From CAYPXN01 sp964470915 (GTDB taxonomy: Bacteria > UBA10199 > JADFYH01), in contig CAYYEM010000006.1 in NCBI GenBank assembly GCA_964470915.1, positions 1 through 62,901 of the forward strand: a DNA stretch of 62,901 bases, given 5' to 3'. The first letter of the stretch is position 1. Each line of letters begins with the position of its first letter. The position numbers and the translations under genes are program-made. The notes under the pieces are model-generated. The model saw only the letters and a program-made list of their open reading frames with translations. It did not search any database and was not told the DNA's origin. Positions 36,203 to 44,990 of the stretch are shown here, one piece after another.

Positions 36203-36921
36203 GAGGAAATACGTTCCTGACTGATTCTTACACTGGTGGGTAACTTCACAGGAGACCTTGTTTTCGGTTCCATCTCTGCTTTTAATTGCCCACAAGCTCC
36301 CAGAATATCACTCCCACGNNNNNNNNNNNNNNNNNNNNNNNNNNNNNNNNNNNNNNNNNNNNNNNNNNNNNNNNNNNNNNNNNNNNNNNNNNNNNNNNNN
36401 NNNNNNNNNNNNNNNNNNTTTAAATTATGCAAAGGTTCTCCCATGCCCATAAAAACAATGTTTGAAATTTTTGTTTCAGGCACCGCCCTCTTCACTGCCA
36501 TGACTTGTTCTAAAATTTCAAATTGACTCAGATGACGCTTCAAACCCACCAAACCTGTCAGGCAATAGCGGCAAGCCATCGCACAGCCTACTTGAGAAGA
36601 AATGCACAAAGTCTGACGATCATCATTTGGAATTAAAACCGACTCAATGGTTTCGCCATCGGGAAGCTTGATCAGAAATTTACGAGTTCCATCTTCTGAT
36701 TTTTGCTGAAAAGCAATCGGCAGTCGCTCAATAGAAAAATTCTCGGACAGCTGTTCCCGAAGCTTTTTTGAGAGATTCGTCATCTCCTCAAAACTGGCAA
36801 TATCTCGTTCATAAATCCACTGTAGAACTTGCTGCAGACGAAACTTCTCTACGCCCCAATCTTTTAAGATCTGGGAAAGTTCCAAAAGTGGAATACTACG
36901 AATATTACGTTTACTGTCCAT
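36199..36921 (-). CDS. rlmN: rRNA/tRNA adenine C2-methyltransferase RlmN (gap inside)
   Basis: Radical-SAM enzyme methylating A2503 of 23S rRNA and A37 of some tRNAs. The iron-sulfur motif CAMACRYC (CxxxCxxC) lies near residue 112, with IVFMGMGEPLHN following. The C-terminal part after the gap has RGSDILGACGQL, including the conserved second catalytic Cys. The 100-N gap hides about 180 residues by family comparison, so the true gap is about 0.5 kb. I chose the ATG at 36921; a TTG at 36957 is also in frame. It follows gspN by a few dozen nt and overlaps the DUF547 gene by 4 nt. Confidence 0.88.
   Translation of the reverse strand: MDSKRNIRSIPLLELSQILKDWGVEKFRLQQVLQWIYERDIASFEEMTNLSKKLREQLSENFSIERLPIAFQQKSEDGTRKFLIKLPDGETIESVLIPNDDRQTLCISSQVGCAMACRYCLTGLVGLKRHLSQFEILEQVMAVKRAVPETKISNIVFMGMGEPLHNLXXXXXXXXXXXXXXXXXXXXXXXXXXXXXXXXXXRGSDILGACGQLKAEMEPKTRSPVKLPTSVRISQERISS
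36319..36418. other. Assembly gap (100 N) in rlmN
   Basis: Placeholder gap. A full RlmN needs about 540 bases here, so the real distance is several times larger than drawn. Confidence 0.99.
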
Positions 36922-36963
36922 GAGAACTTCATACACAGGAGTTCCTTCAGAAGGCAATAGCTT

Positions 36964-37887
36964 CTAAAAAGGTAATTTAAAGGCACCCACAGAAATAGCA
37001 GGCTTCCAGAAACGACCGTTGATTGTGAGAGGGTATGAACCATCCGCCTGCTTTTGCTGTTCGAAGAGAGCCATAATAGGAATGGCTTGAGCTAACTCGG
37101 GTTTGAGCTTGAGAGTTCCTGTCACATCAAGGCGATAATCATCAGGTTTAGGTGTAATATTAAGTGTACCCTTTAAATTTAAATCGACATCGGCTCCAGC
37201 AAATACAAACTCTTTAATCGCCAGATCTGATTTTTGAAATTCAGCGACAAATCTAGAATTTTTAGCACCAGAAAGTTTGATTTGTGGAATCACCATCTCT
37301 GATTCAGGAGCTGTAGGATCCATTTTAAATTTAATAGGATCCAAGCTAAAATTAGCGAGAGTAAGATCAATTTTTCCCCTATTTTTAGAAGGATCTTTTT
37401 TATTGCTATCAAGCTGATAAGTACCATTAATGACACCCTTGAGATTGATACTATAAAGAGTTGATAGAAACTTAAGATCCGCCAAATTTAAATCATCAAA
37501 ATCTAACTCCACTTCATTTTCACTACTTGAATCTAGATAAGAACCACTCACTTCGCCTTTTCCTAGCTCCACACTAAAAGAAAGTTTCGTTGTGTTACGA
37601 AGTAAAGCCATTAAGGAAGGATTAATTCTAAACTTAGGAGATTTTAACAAAAGAACATCTTTTCCATCCTCTCGTTTTACAACTTCTAAATTTTTGAAAG
37701 TAAAACCAAAAATCAAACTTGCACTCATCGATTGAACTTTGATGCGATACTGCCCCCCTATTGAATCTTCAATTTGGTTAATAATACGAGTTTTTAAAAC
37801 ATCAGTAGGAAAGGTCCAAATAAGAAAAAATATGAAAAAGAAAACTCCTGCCCCAAAGTAACCAAGAATTTTCACACTTTTTTTCAT
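36964..37887 (-). CDS. gspN: Type II secretion protein GspN
   Basis: GspN-like inner-membrane protein of the type II secretion system. One N-terminal helix (GYFGAGVFFFIFFLIWTFP), then a beta-rich, AsmA-like periplasmic region of about 280 residues with repeated strand patterns such as KVQSMSASLIFGFTFKNLEV and FRINPSLMALL. The accessory GspN is typical of deltaproteobacterial T2SS (established knowledge). It overlaps gspM by 4 nt and is the last secretion gene of the cluster. No catalytic motif. Confidence 0.85.
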   Translation of the reverse strand: MKKSVKILGYFGAGVFFFIFFLIWTFPTDVLKTRIINQIEDSIGGQYRIKVQSMSASLIFGFTFKNLEVVKREDGKDVLLLKSPKFRINPSLMALLRNTTKLSFSVELGKGEVSGSYLDSSSENEVELDFDDLNLADLKFLSTLYSINLKGVINGTYQLDSNKKDPSKNRGKIDLTLANFSLDPIKFKMDPTAPESEMVIPQIKLSGAKNSRFVAEFQKSDLAIKEFVFAGADVDLNLKGTLNITPKPDDYRLDVTGTLKLKPELAQAIPIMALFEQQKQADGSYPLTINGRFWKPAISVGAFKLPF

Positions 37888-38483
37888 GAACTAGCTCCTT
37901 CCTTGAGAGCATAGGAAGTCACCGTAAACGAAACATCAAAAAGTTGGCGATTATCATAACGAGGTCTCATTTGAAGTTTGCTAATTCTTAAAGCACCTTG
38001 TTGAAAACTTTCTACTTTATAAAGATAATCCATTAGCTGAGAAAGCCCCACCCTCGATAAACGTACATCCGCTGAGTTTTCAACTAAAATATCTCCAGCA
38101 GAAGGAGCTTGTTCTTTAATGTTATCAATATTTTTATCCAAACCACTCTGAGCTGAAAGAGATTCAAGCGTGGTTGAAAGTGAAATTTTAGCACGACTGG
38201 CCCATTGTGCTTCGATCTGTTTCATTTTATTTTGGGCTTTTTGATATTCAGCAAGTTCTGAAACCAAATCATTCATATTTTTAGAATGATTTAAGATTTT
38301 TTTCTCTTTTTGTGAAAGTTTAGAAGAGGCACAAGTGACAGGCACAATAATTAAAAGCAGCAAAACCACTGCTATCCCGATAATCGATATAGTGCGTTGT
38401 TGTTGATCGAGTCCTAAAAACTGGTTGTAGAGTTCCTCTACATTCAGTTTTTCTTTCATTGAAGATTTTCCAAACATGCCCAC
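37884..38483 (-). CDS. gspM: Type II secretion protein GspM
   Basis: GspM-like bitopic protein that works with GspL in the inner-membrane platform. A short cytoplasmic N terminus, one helix (IIGIAVVLLLLIIVPVTC), then a coiled coil (about 60-100) and a ferredoxin-like periplasmic end with MDYLYKVESFQQGALRISKL. The GTG at 38483 has a GGAG ribosome site; an ATG six bases on is possible. It starts 4 nt after gspL and overlaps gspN. Sequence conservation is low, so position supports the name. Confidence 0.82.
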   Translation of the reverse strand: MGMFGKSSMKEKLNVEELYNQFLGLDQQQRTISIIGIAVVLLLLIIVPVTCASSKLSQKEKKILNHSKNMNDLVSELAEYQKAQNKMKQIEAQWASRAKISLSTTLESLSAQSGLDKNIDNIKEQAPSAGDILVENSADVRLSRVGLSQLMDYLYKVESFQQGALRISKLQMRPRYDNRQLFDVSFTVTSYALKEGASS

Positions 38484-38487
38484 TTTA

Positions 38488-40074
38488 TTAAGCTCCTACA
38501 TCCAGTGAAAGTGTGAATTTTAATTCGTCTTGCTGTAATCCTTTTCTCACATTTCCTGTCTGAACATTTTTAAAATTGGGTACTTTCTCAAGTGCATTTT
38601 TAATTTTATCTACCGCTTCATAAGAAACTGTTCTGCCCTCCATGCGAACATGATCTGAAGCAATATTCACATCATCAATGTCTAATTTCAATTCTTGTCG
38701 CGGAGGCAAATTAGAAGAGATCAAACGTAAAATTTCAAAAGCTGAAAGAGCATTACTGCCTTCCATTTTTTTGAGCCGATCATTTACTTCAGTTGTTTTA
38801 GAGCTCACATAAGATAAAGCCCCTTGCGCACCTGCGGGAAGCTTTTTAGGAGGATTTGGAATTCCCTGAGTCAGAATTTTTGTCACACTTTTATCTAATG
38901 TTTTCTCTCGAGAAGAAAGAAGATACAAGCTCACCGCAAAATAAATAATACCCAACAAAACCACTGCAGCTGCTGCTACCCCTATTTGAGTAAACTGACC
39001 TGAAATAGCCTGAATATCACGTTTGTAAGCAAACTCCCCTCTTCTGAAATTTAAATCAATCGACTTTCCTGGGTAAACCACTCTGAAAATCAATGCTAAG
39101 GCAGGGGCGATAAGAGGTCTGGCAGATTCAGGATCGTTCAATCGATTAAAAGAATAATCTAAGACATCCAAGGGTGAGACATTCAAGCGTAAATGGGTTG
39201 AAATATATTGATCAATACCAGAAAGACGTGAAGTGCCGCCGCAAAGATAAACAGCCTCAATTTTCTTTTCCCCTTTTTCATAAAGAGCAAAAAGTGTTTG
39301 CCTTACTTGCACTAATAGATCTTCTAAAACAGATTCTATCGCTTCTGAAAGCGCATCACCTTGTTCAAAAGGAGAAACCTGACCTTTTTTAATTTTAATT
39401 TCTTCAGCCTGAGCAAAATTAATTTTCATAGCTTTGGCAATTGCGAGGCTAATGTGCTTACCCCCCAAAGCTAGAGTACGCACTGCTCTCACCTTATTAC
39501 CTTGCATAATACATAAGTTGGTTTTGGAATGTCCCAGATCAAGAATGGCATAAGTTCCCTGAGGAGGCAGCATGCCAGAAAGATGCAAATTAGCTAAATC
39601 TAGGCATTCTACGCCAAGATAGCGCGGATCACATGAAGAGTTTGAAAGAATATTCAAATATTTTACAAGCTCTGATTTAGGCGTATAAACTGAAAGCACT
39701 TTGGAAGTATTCGCCCCCTTTTCCATCAAAACATAATCGATGCTCAAATCTTCCAGTGGAAAAGGCACGTAATTTTCTAGCTCAAATTCAATGGCCGAAT
39801 CAATTTTCTTATTTTGATTAAAAGGAAAATCAAGAGTACGAAAAGCACATTGTAAACCTGAAAGCGAAGAAGCAAGCGTATCGTATTGCAACTGATTCTC
39901 TTGCATAAAACGGGTGAGCAAGGCCTCTGTCGTTTGATCGGGAGTTAGCACATCATGTGCTGTCACTGGGATTTCGTAGAAGTCTGTGAGTTGAAACTCG
40001 CCCAAACCTCGTTCTGCACAAGCAATCTTGATCGAATAAGTTCCAACATCAATACCTAAAATCACCTGTGCCAC
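38488..40074 (-). CDS. gspL: Type II secretion protein GspL (PilM-like fused form)
   Basis: Inner-membrane platform protein that recruits the GspE ATPase. The first about 330 residues are an actin-like PilM/GspL domain with ILGIDVGTYSIKIACAE, AILDLGHSKTNLCIMQGNKV and AVYLCGGTSRLSGIDQYIS. One helix (GVAAAAVVLLGIIYFAVSLY) follows near residue 370. The C-terminal periplasmic part is a ferredoxin-like PilN-like region. The phosphate-binding segments are unusually well kept for a GspL, so it resembles a PilM-PilN fusion. It shares one base with the gspK stop, so translation is coupled. Confidence 0.87.
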   Translation of the reverse strand: MAQVILGIDVGTYSIKIACAERGLGEFQLTDFYEIPVTAHDVLTPDQTTEALLTRFMQENQLQYDTLASSLSGLQCAFRTLDFPFNQNKKIDSAIEFELENYVPFPLEDLSIDYVLMEKGANTSKVLSVYTPKSELVKYLNILSNSSCDPRYLGVECLDLANLHLSGMLPPQGTYAILDLGHSKTNLCIMQGNKVRAVRTLALGGKHISLAIAKAMKINFAQAEEIKIKKGQVSPFEQGDALSEAIESVLEDLLVQVRQTLFALYEKGEKKIEAVYLCGGTSRLSGIDQYISTHLRLNVSPLDVLDYSFNRLNDPESARPLIAPALALIFRVVYPGKSIDLNFRRGEFAYKRDIQAISGQFTQIGVAAAAVVLLGIIYFAVSLYLLSSREKTLDKSVTKILTQGIPNPPKKLPAGAQGALSYVSSKTTEVNDRLKKMEGSNALSAFEILRLISSNLPPRQELKLDIDDVNIASDHVRMEGRTVSYEAVDKIKNALEKVPNFKNVQTGNVRKGLQQDELKFTLSLDVGA

Positions 40075-41357
40075 TATTCAACCCTCCAAAAAAGATTTCT
40101 CCACTTATCGGGATTAGTATTAGACGAATCCAGCACATTCACAATTTTCACTTCTGCATTCCCCAAAGTACCTGTGGCTTCAATTCGAAAAATATTTTCT
40201 TCATTCGTAATCATACTTGTAAAAGTTCCTGTACTTGCCCCTCCACTAGGCGGAGGGGGAGGGCCTCCTCCCGGAGGCGGGCTCACAGTGGGAGGAACAC
40301 TACTGCCAGATCCCGCTGTCACCCCTAAAACTTCATTGAGAGCAGAACCCATCGCTGCGGTATCAGGACATTTTTCTTTCACTTTTGTCACAGCGTTTTT
40401 TAATCGTTCCTGATTATCTTCCCTCAAAGCTTCCATATCTGTGCGATTTTGGCTAAAAGCCAAAATCATCGCTTTCAATAATTCATCTGATGCTAAACAG
40501 GCGTTGATTTTATAATCACTTTTATAAACAGTCACATCTTTTTTTAGTTGCTGCAAAATATCATCCGTCATGCCTGGAACAAAAATCAACTCATCCACCG
40601 TAAAGGCTTTGGCATTTTTTGCTTTTAAGTTTGTCCCTGCATAAGCACTTAGCTCCCCACCTCTTTCAGATCCCCCAAATTCATTCACAGAATCATTTTT
40701 ATCAATATAATCGGCAATTCTGTTAGCTAAATCTTGAGAGTCTTTTACTTTATCTTTCAATAAAGCCTCGTAGGGTTTCTGGCGAAGCAAAAACATGAGT
40801 GTATACTTCAAACGATCATATTCTGGCTGGGTGGGTGTGAGCAAATAAAATGCATTCAAAGGGATTTTACCATCCAGCGATTCAATATCGGCTACAAAAT
40901 CCCCTTGAAAATTCAAAAAACTCTCTGCTGTTTTGGTATTAATCGCAGAAAGCCCCTGTTTGGCGGTCTCCATCGGATTTGGCGCTTTTTCTTCCTCAGA
41001 ATTTTCAGGACTAGCAGCGGCTTCTCCCTCAGCTCCTGAAGCTTGTATCAAACCTCGAATCAGTGCTGAATTAATTGGGATCATCTTATAAAGCGGCTGG
41101 ACCTGAATATTACGGCCCAATTTTTGGGCAGCTTGAGCAACCATTGCTTGAGCTTCTTTATTGTACTTAATAACCACTCTTGAAAAATTAATGGCAGAAA
41201 GAGCTAAATAATATGCTTTCATTCTCTCTTCTTCATTCATTGAAATGTTGTAGGTTACGTTACTCTGATACGCGAACTCTACCACCAATGCTGAAAGCAG
41301 CATAATCGTTGAAAGAACAATGAGAAGTGCCACTCCTTTTTGTTTTAGCTTTTTCAT
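40074..41357 (-). CDS. gspK: Type II secretion minor pseudopilin GspK
   Basis: Large minor pseudopilin that caps the pseudopilus. The prepilin leader MKKLKQKG is followed by VALLIVLSTIMLLSALVVEF without Glu at position 5, as expected for GspK. The globular part has SLDGKIPLNAFYLL, RIADYIDKNDSVNEFGG and FTVDELIFVPGMTDDIL. A Pro/Gly-rich stretch, PPPGGGPPPPPSGG, lies near residue 375 before a short last domain. It is longer than E. coli GspK (about 325) mainly for this stretch. Overlaps gspL by 1 nt. Confidence 0.9.
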   Translation of the reverse strand: MKKLKQKGVALLIVLSTIMLLSALVVEFAYQSNVTYNISMNEEERMKAYYLALSAINFSRVVIKYNKEAQAMVAQAAQKLGRNIQVQPLYKMIPINSALIRGLIQASGAEGEAAASPENSEEEKAPNPMETAKQGLSAINTKTAESFLNFQGDFVADIESLDGKIPLNAFYLLTPTQPEYDRLKYTLMFLLRQKPYEALLKDKVKDSQDLANRIADYIDKNDSVNEFGGSERGGELSAYAGTNLKAKNAKAFTVDELIFVPGMTDDILQQLKKDVTVYKSDYKINACLASDELLKAMILAFSQNRTDMEALREDNQERLKNAVTKVKEKCPDTAAMGSALNEVLGVTAGSGSSVPPTVSPPPGGGPPPPPSGGASTGTFTSMITNEENIFRIEATGTLGNAEVKIVNVLDSSNTNPDKWRNLFWRVE

Positions 41358-42011
41358 TTAAAAAGTAATGGGTTCCAAAAGTTTCAAGTCTACAATTGTA
41401 GAAAAAAAATAAGGTTCTTCCATACTTGGATCCTGAACCTTTAATTCAATCTTTACAGCTCGAGGTAAACGATTCGAAAAATCAACCTGAGTAGAATCCC
41501 AATTTTTTAGCCATTCTTTCTTATTAGGATCATAATATTCTAAATGAAATTCTTTCACTCCCTCTACCATCATCTCCCCTTTTCCACCTTCTTGGGGTTT
41601 ATCATCAATTCCTTTAGATTCTCTTCTCATGAGATTTTTTTTAGAATTCTCTTCTTTATCATCTTCCAAATAATAAGCAATTTCCGCATAATCCGCTTCT
41701 TTTACATCTTTAAAATATCGCACATGAGACAAACTGGGAAAATCTACACGATCTTCTTTACCAATAAAAGCAGTCTTCATTTTGCCATCGCTTCCCAAAA
41801 ATTCGGGCCCATTGAGCAAAAATGCCATCTGCAAATCTGCACTCATCTTATTCAAACTAAGACTGGCGGAATGACCGAGCTCATCTTTCTTTTCAACATC
41901 ATCCTTAGTATTAATAGTTTGTGACATGGATGTGAAAAGCAATACTGCCATCACTGCCAAAATGGCCATGGCGATCATCACTTCGATGAGAGTAAAACCA
42001 TTTTTTTTCAT
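41358..42011 (-). CDS. gspJ: Type II secretion minor pseudopilin GspJ
   Basis: Minor pseudopilin. The leader MKKNG is followed by FTLIEVMIAMAILAVMAVLL with the Glu at position 5 of the mature form. The globular domain has SLSLNKMSADLQMAFLL and AIKVELK-like text (RAVKIELKVQDPSMEEPYFF). It forms the tip complex with GspI and GspK (family knowledge). One base separates it from gspK and from gspI, so translation is coupled. Confidence 0.9.
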   Translation of the reverse strand: MKKNGFTLIEVMIAMAILAVMAVLLFTSMSQTINTKDDVEKKDELGHSASLSLNKMSADLQMAFLLNGPEFLGSDGKMKTAFIGKEDRVDFPSLSHVRYFKDVKEADYAEIAYYLEDDKEENSKKNLMRRESKGIDDKPQEGGKGEMMVEGVKEFHLEYYDPNKKEWLKNWDSTQVDFSNRLPRAVKIELKVQDPSMEEPYFFSTIVDLKLLEPITF

Positions 42012-42012
42012 T

Positions 42013-42567
42013 CTACCTCAACTTCGATAAATGAGTAGTAATCACCACTTTTTCTTCGTCATCTTCCGCATCTCCCCAGGAAATAGTTAGCTTTACTTCA
42101 CGGATCGACTCTGAAATTTTTTTGGTGACCATCTGAGCCATATTAGCAGCTGCATTTTCTAAACCTGCCGTAGTTTTCTCTCCTCCTGCAGCTCCCTCTT
42201 TTTTTTCTTCTCCTACAGTTCCTGCGGCTTCCTCTCCAGGGGGCTTTAAAACAGGAATTTCCACCTTCTTAATGACATAGGACCATTTATATTGTTCAAA
42301 GGGTTTGTCAAAAGTACCATTCTCTTCCTTTTCTTCTGGAAAAGCTCCTCGGGCAATATCTTCATCAAGTGACATTAATATTTCTGTCATTTTTTTACGT
42401 GCAAGTTGGGTAGCATTATCCGTCGCCTCAGCTTGTCCTGAAATTCTCAAACTATTTCCTGTCGAGGTGTAAAGAGCCAAAAGCGAAATGGATAAAATTG
42501 CCATCGCAATCATAATCTCAAGAAGAGTAAACCCTCTTTGACTTTGTTTAGGACAAAGCTGCTTCAT
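42013..42567 (-). CDS. gspI: Type II secretion minor pseudopilin GspI
   Basis: Minor pseudopilin with leader ending QSQRG and mature start FTLLEIMIAMAILSISLLAL. Then LARKKMTEILMSLDED and the final VKLTISWGDAEDDEEKVVIT, a GspI-type strand. A Gly/Ala/Glu-rich insertion (near residues 100-135, EEAAGTVGEEKKEGAAGGEK) is unusual. Overlaps gspH by 4 nt. Confidence 0.88.
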   Translation of the reverse strand: MKQLCPKQSQRGFTLLEIMIAMAILSISLLALYTSTGNSLRISGQAEATDNATQLARKKMTEILMSLDEDIARGAFPEEKEENGTFDKPFEQYKWSYVIKKVEIPVLKPPGEEAAGTVGEEKKEGAAGGEKTTAGLENAAANMAQMVTKKISESIREVKLTISWGDAEDDEEKVVITTHLSKLR

Positions 42568-43229
42568 TCCTTCTCCTCTTCAGATTTATAATCTAAATAT
42601 TCAGTGCGAATTTTTGTCTTACCTGTACTAGGAAAAGTTTCTAGTGAGTAGTGATTTTCGTCCTTTTCATCTGTGAGGTTAATGATAGCTTTTTCTACCC
42701 AACCATTTGGAAAAAAATAAATAGCGGTTTTACCTGAATCTACTTTTTTATCTAAGTGAGCCACGTATACGTCTTTAATACGAATTCCATCAGGCAGTTT
42801 GACAGGTTTGAGCAAATAAGAGGTCGTACCACTAAAAGTGCCCCCAGGAGGAGGGGTTTCAGAGTCTTGACTTTCCTCCTCCGCTGAACCCTCAGAGATA
42901 CCAGCCCCTACTTCTTTAATACTAGCTGCGGTGCTTTTATCTTCTTCGGGTGTGCCTTCTTGAGTCGCAGAAATTTTAAACGGATCGGGAGAAGACTCGA
43001 CTGAAAATGTCTGGTCTTCAAAATTAATCACTAAACGATAATACTGATTCTTAATTGCCGCCTCATTATACACATACTTAATCGTACCCATGAGGCGATC
43101 GGAGGTTTCTGAAAGAGCAGAGTCTGAATAATCTCTGAAAACCCCCAGTGACAAACCCATGATCAAGCCAATAATTGCCACCGTAATAATAATCTCGATC
43201 AAGGTCATGCCTTGTTGATTTTTTTTCAC
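42564..43229 (-). CDS. gspH: Type II secretion minor pseudopilin GspH
   Basis: Minor pseudopilin with leader MKKNQQG and mature start MTLIEIIITVAIIGLIMGLS. The globular region has YRLVINFEDQTFSVESS and AIYFFPNGWVEKAIINLTD, the GspH/FimT type. A low-complexity acidic insertion lies near residues 90-125. Between gspG and gspI. Position and leader support the name over GspG paralogues. Confidence 0.87.
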   Translation of the reverse strand: MKKNQQGMTLIEIIITVAIIGLIMGLSLGVFRDYSDSALSETSDRLMGTIKYVYNEAAIKNQYYRLVINFEDQTFSVESSPDPFKISATQEGTPEEDKSTAASIKEVGAGISEGSAEEESQDSETPPPGGTFSGTTSYLLKPVKLPDGIRIKDVYVAHLDKKVDSGKTAIYFFPNGWVEKAIINLTDEKDENHYSLETFPSTGKTKIRTEYLDYKSEEEKE

Positions 43230-43231
43230 TA

Positions 43232-43699
43232 CTACTTCCCAATCTCATGATTCTTAATGTCAGTATCGTAGTCTTCCCCACTTTCCTGACCATCTCTTCC
43301 CAATGAAATGATTTCATAATCATGACCTTGGCCTGGACTTACATAAAGAAATTCATTCCCCCAGGCATCTTTAGGAAGTTTCTTAAGATAGCCCGCCTTA
43401 GGATAATTATCAGGAACCCGACCCGCAGTAGGTTTTTCAACTAAAGCCTGCAAACCTTGTTCGCTCGTAGGATAAAAACCATGTTTTCTTTTGAATTGCT
43501 CTAAAGCGCCTTCAATATTTTTCATCTCAATTTTGGTTGTATCGACTTTAGATTCATCTAAATAATCGAGAACATTCACCGTCACCAAGGCTGCAATAGA
43601 ACCAATAATTGCTACCACCACCATGATTTCGATTAATGTCATCCCCTTCTGGGATTTTTTCTTCGCCTTACGCAAGTAAGAAATTATTTGTTTAAACAT
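43232..43699 (-). CDS. gspG: Type II secretion major pseudopilin GspG
   Basis: Main pseudopilus subunit. The leader ends SQKG, and the mature start is MTLIEIMVVVAIIGSIAALV with Glu at position 5. Met at +1 replaces the usual Phe. The C-terminal domain has QGLQALVEKPTAGRVPDNYP, GYLKKLPKDAWGNEFLYVSP and GHDYEIISLGRDGQESG, the calcium-binding loop of GspG. I chose the ATG at 43699, which has an AGGAGG ribosome site about eight bases upstream; the longer frame to 43765 has none. 155 residues. Confidence 0.95.
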   Translation of the reverse strand: MFKQIISYLRKAKKKSQKGMTLIEIMVVVAIIGSIAALVTVNVLDYLDESKVDTTKIEMKNIEGALEQFKRKHGFYPTSEQGLQALVEKPTAGRVPDNYPKAGYLKKLPKDAWGNEFLYVSPGQGHDYEIISLGRDGQESGEDYDTDIKNHEIGK

Positions 43700-43751
43700 T
43701 AAAAACTCCTCCTTTTGAATAGCCCTATAAAGTTTATAAGTCTTATACCAT

Positions 43752-44981
43752 CTAGCCCTTTGCAATTTGATTCAATTTTAAAATGGGAAACAAAATTGAC
43801 AATACAATAAAACTTACCACAGCACCCATGACGACAATCATTATCGGCTCCAGCAAAGTGGTTAAAGTTGAAACCTTAGTATCCACTTGTTGTTCGTAGT
43901 TGTCTGCTATTCTTTCCAGCATGGTTTCAAGTTCACCTGTTTTTTCTCCAATGGCAATCATCTGAGTTACGATAGGCGGAAACTGACCACTGCGACGTAA
44001 AGGCTCGGCAATAGATTCCCCTTCTTTTACACTCAATTTTGTATCTTCAATCACCTGAGTTAAAACCGAATTTTGCACGATATTTTTCACAATGTCCATG
44101 GCACTTAAGAGCTGCACTCCTGAAGCCAACATCGTCGCTAAAGTTCTGCAAAATCTTGAGATAGCAATCATGCGAAACATCTCACCAAAAATAGGCGCTC
44201 TCAGAGTAAACTTATCAATCATCAAGGTGCCTTTCTTGGAATTTTTAAATTTCTTGAAGGCAAAAACAAAAGCGGGAATTAATAAAATGACTAAATACCA
44301 ATAGCTAGAAAGGAAATGACTGGTAGATACTAAAATTTGTGTTGGCAGAGGCAAAGTCGCTTTTGAATCTTCAAAAATCTTAGTAATTTTAGGCACCACA
44401 CTCACTAACAAAAAACCCATCAGAGCGACCCCCACCAAAGCCATGACAATAGGATAAGTGAGAGCACCCACCACTTTACTTCTAAGTTTAGCTTGCCCTT
44501 CGGTAAACTCTGCCAATCTTTTTAAAACTGTATCGAGTGATCCAGATGCTTCGCCAGCAGCAATCATATTAATATACAAATCATCAAACACATCCGGATG
44601 TGCTCTTAAAGCATCCGCTAAGCGGGAACCTTCTGTTACTTTCTCACGAACCTGAGAAAGTGTGCCACGAAGCTTTGGATTTTCAACCTGATCCACTAAA
44701 GCTGTTAAAGAATCAACTAAAGGAATATTTGCGCTCATCAAAGTAGAAAGTTGACGCGTCATATTTGAAATATCTTGAACTTTAACACGCTGAAAAAGCT
44801 TTCCTAACTTTGCTGAACCCGCAAAATTTTTACCACCCCCTGCTCCCCCTTCGTTCACTTCAGTAGGAAAAACATTCATTCGACGAAGTTTGGCACGAGC
44901 TGCTTTTACATTTTCAGCATCCACAATGCCGGCTGTTTTTTTACCGGCTGCATCCATTCCTTTGTAGGAGTAAACAGGCAT
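43752..44981 (-). CDS. gspF: Type II secretion platform protein GspF
   Basis: Polytopic inner-membrane platform protein of 409 residues with two T2SSF repeats. The first has QLSTLMSANIPLVDSLTAL and GSRLADALRAHPDVFDDL, and the second has RTLATMLASGVQLLSAMDI and GESIAEPLRRSGQFPPIVTQ. The three membrane helices include IVMALVGVALMGFLLVSVVP and ending IVVMGAVVSFIVLSILFPIL. It begins 10 nt after gspE. Full-length. Confidence 0.95.
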   Translation of the reverse strand: MPVYSYKGMDAAGKKTAGIVDAENVKAARAKLRRMNVFPTEVNEGGAGGGKNFAGSAKLGKLFQRVKVQDISNMTRQLSTLMSANIPLVDSLTALVDQVENPKLRGTLSQVREKVTEGSRLADALRAHPDVFDDLYINMIAAGEASGSLDTVLKRLAEFTEGQAKLRSKVVGALTYPIVMALVGVALMGFLLVSVVPKITKIFEDSKATLPLPTQILVSTSHFLSSYWYLVILLIPAFVFAFKKFKNSKKGTLMIDKFTLRAPIFGEMFRMIAISRFCRTLATMLASGVQLLSAMDIVKNIVQNSVLTQVIEDTKLSVKEGESIAEPLRRSGQFPPIVTQMIAIGEKTGELETMLERIADNYEQQVDTKVSTLTTLLEPIMIVVMGAVVSFIVLSILFPILKLNQIAKG

Positions 44982-44990
44982 AGTGTTAGG

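Noticed and set aside
42013..43229. Acidic or Gly/Ala-rich stretches in gspI and gspH as further repeat insertions
   Set aside because: They are low-complexity but show no palindrome and no similarity to families A-D.
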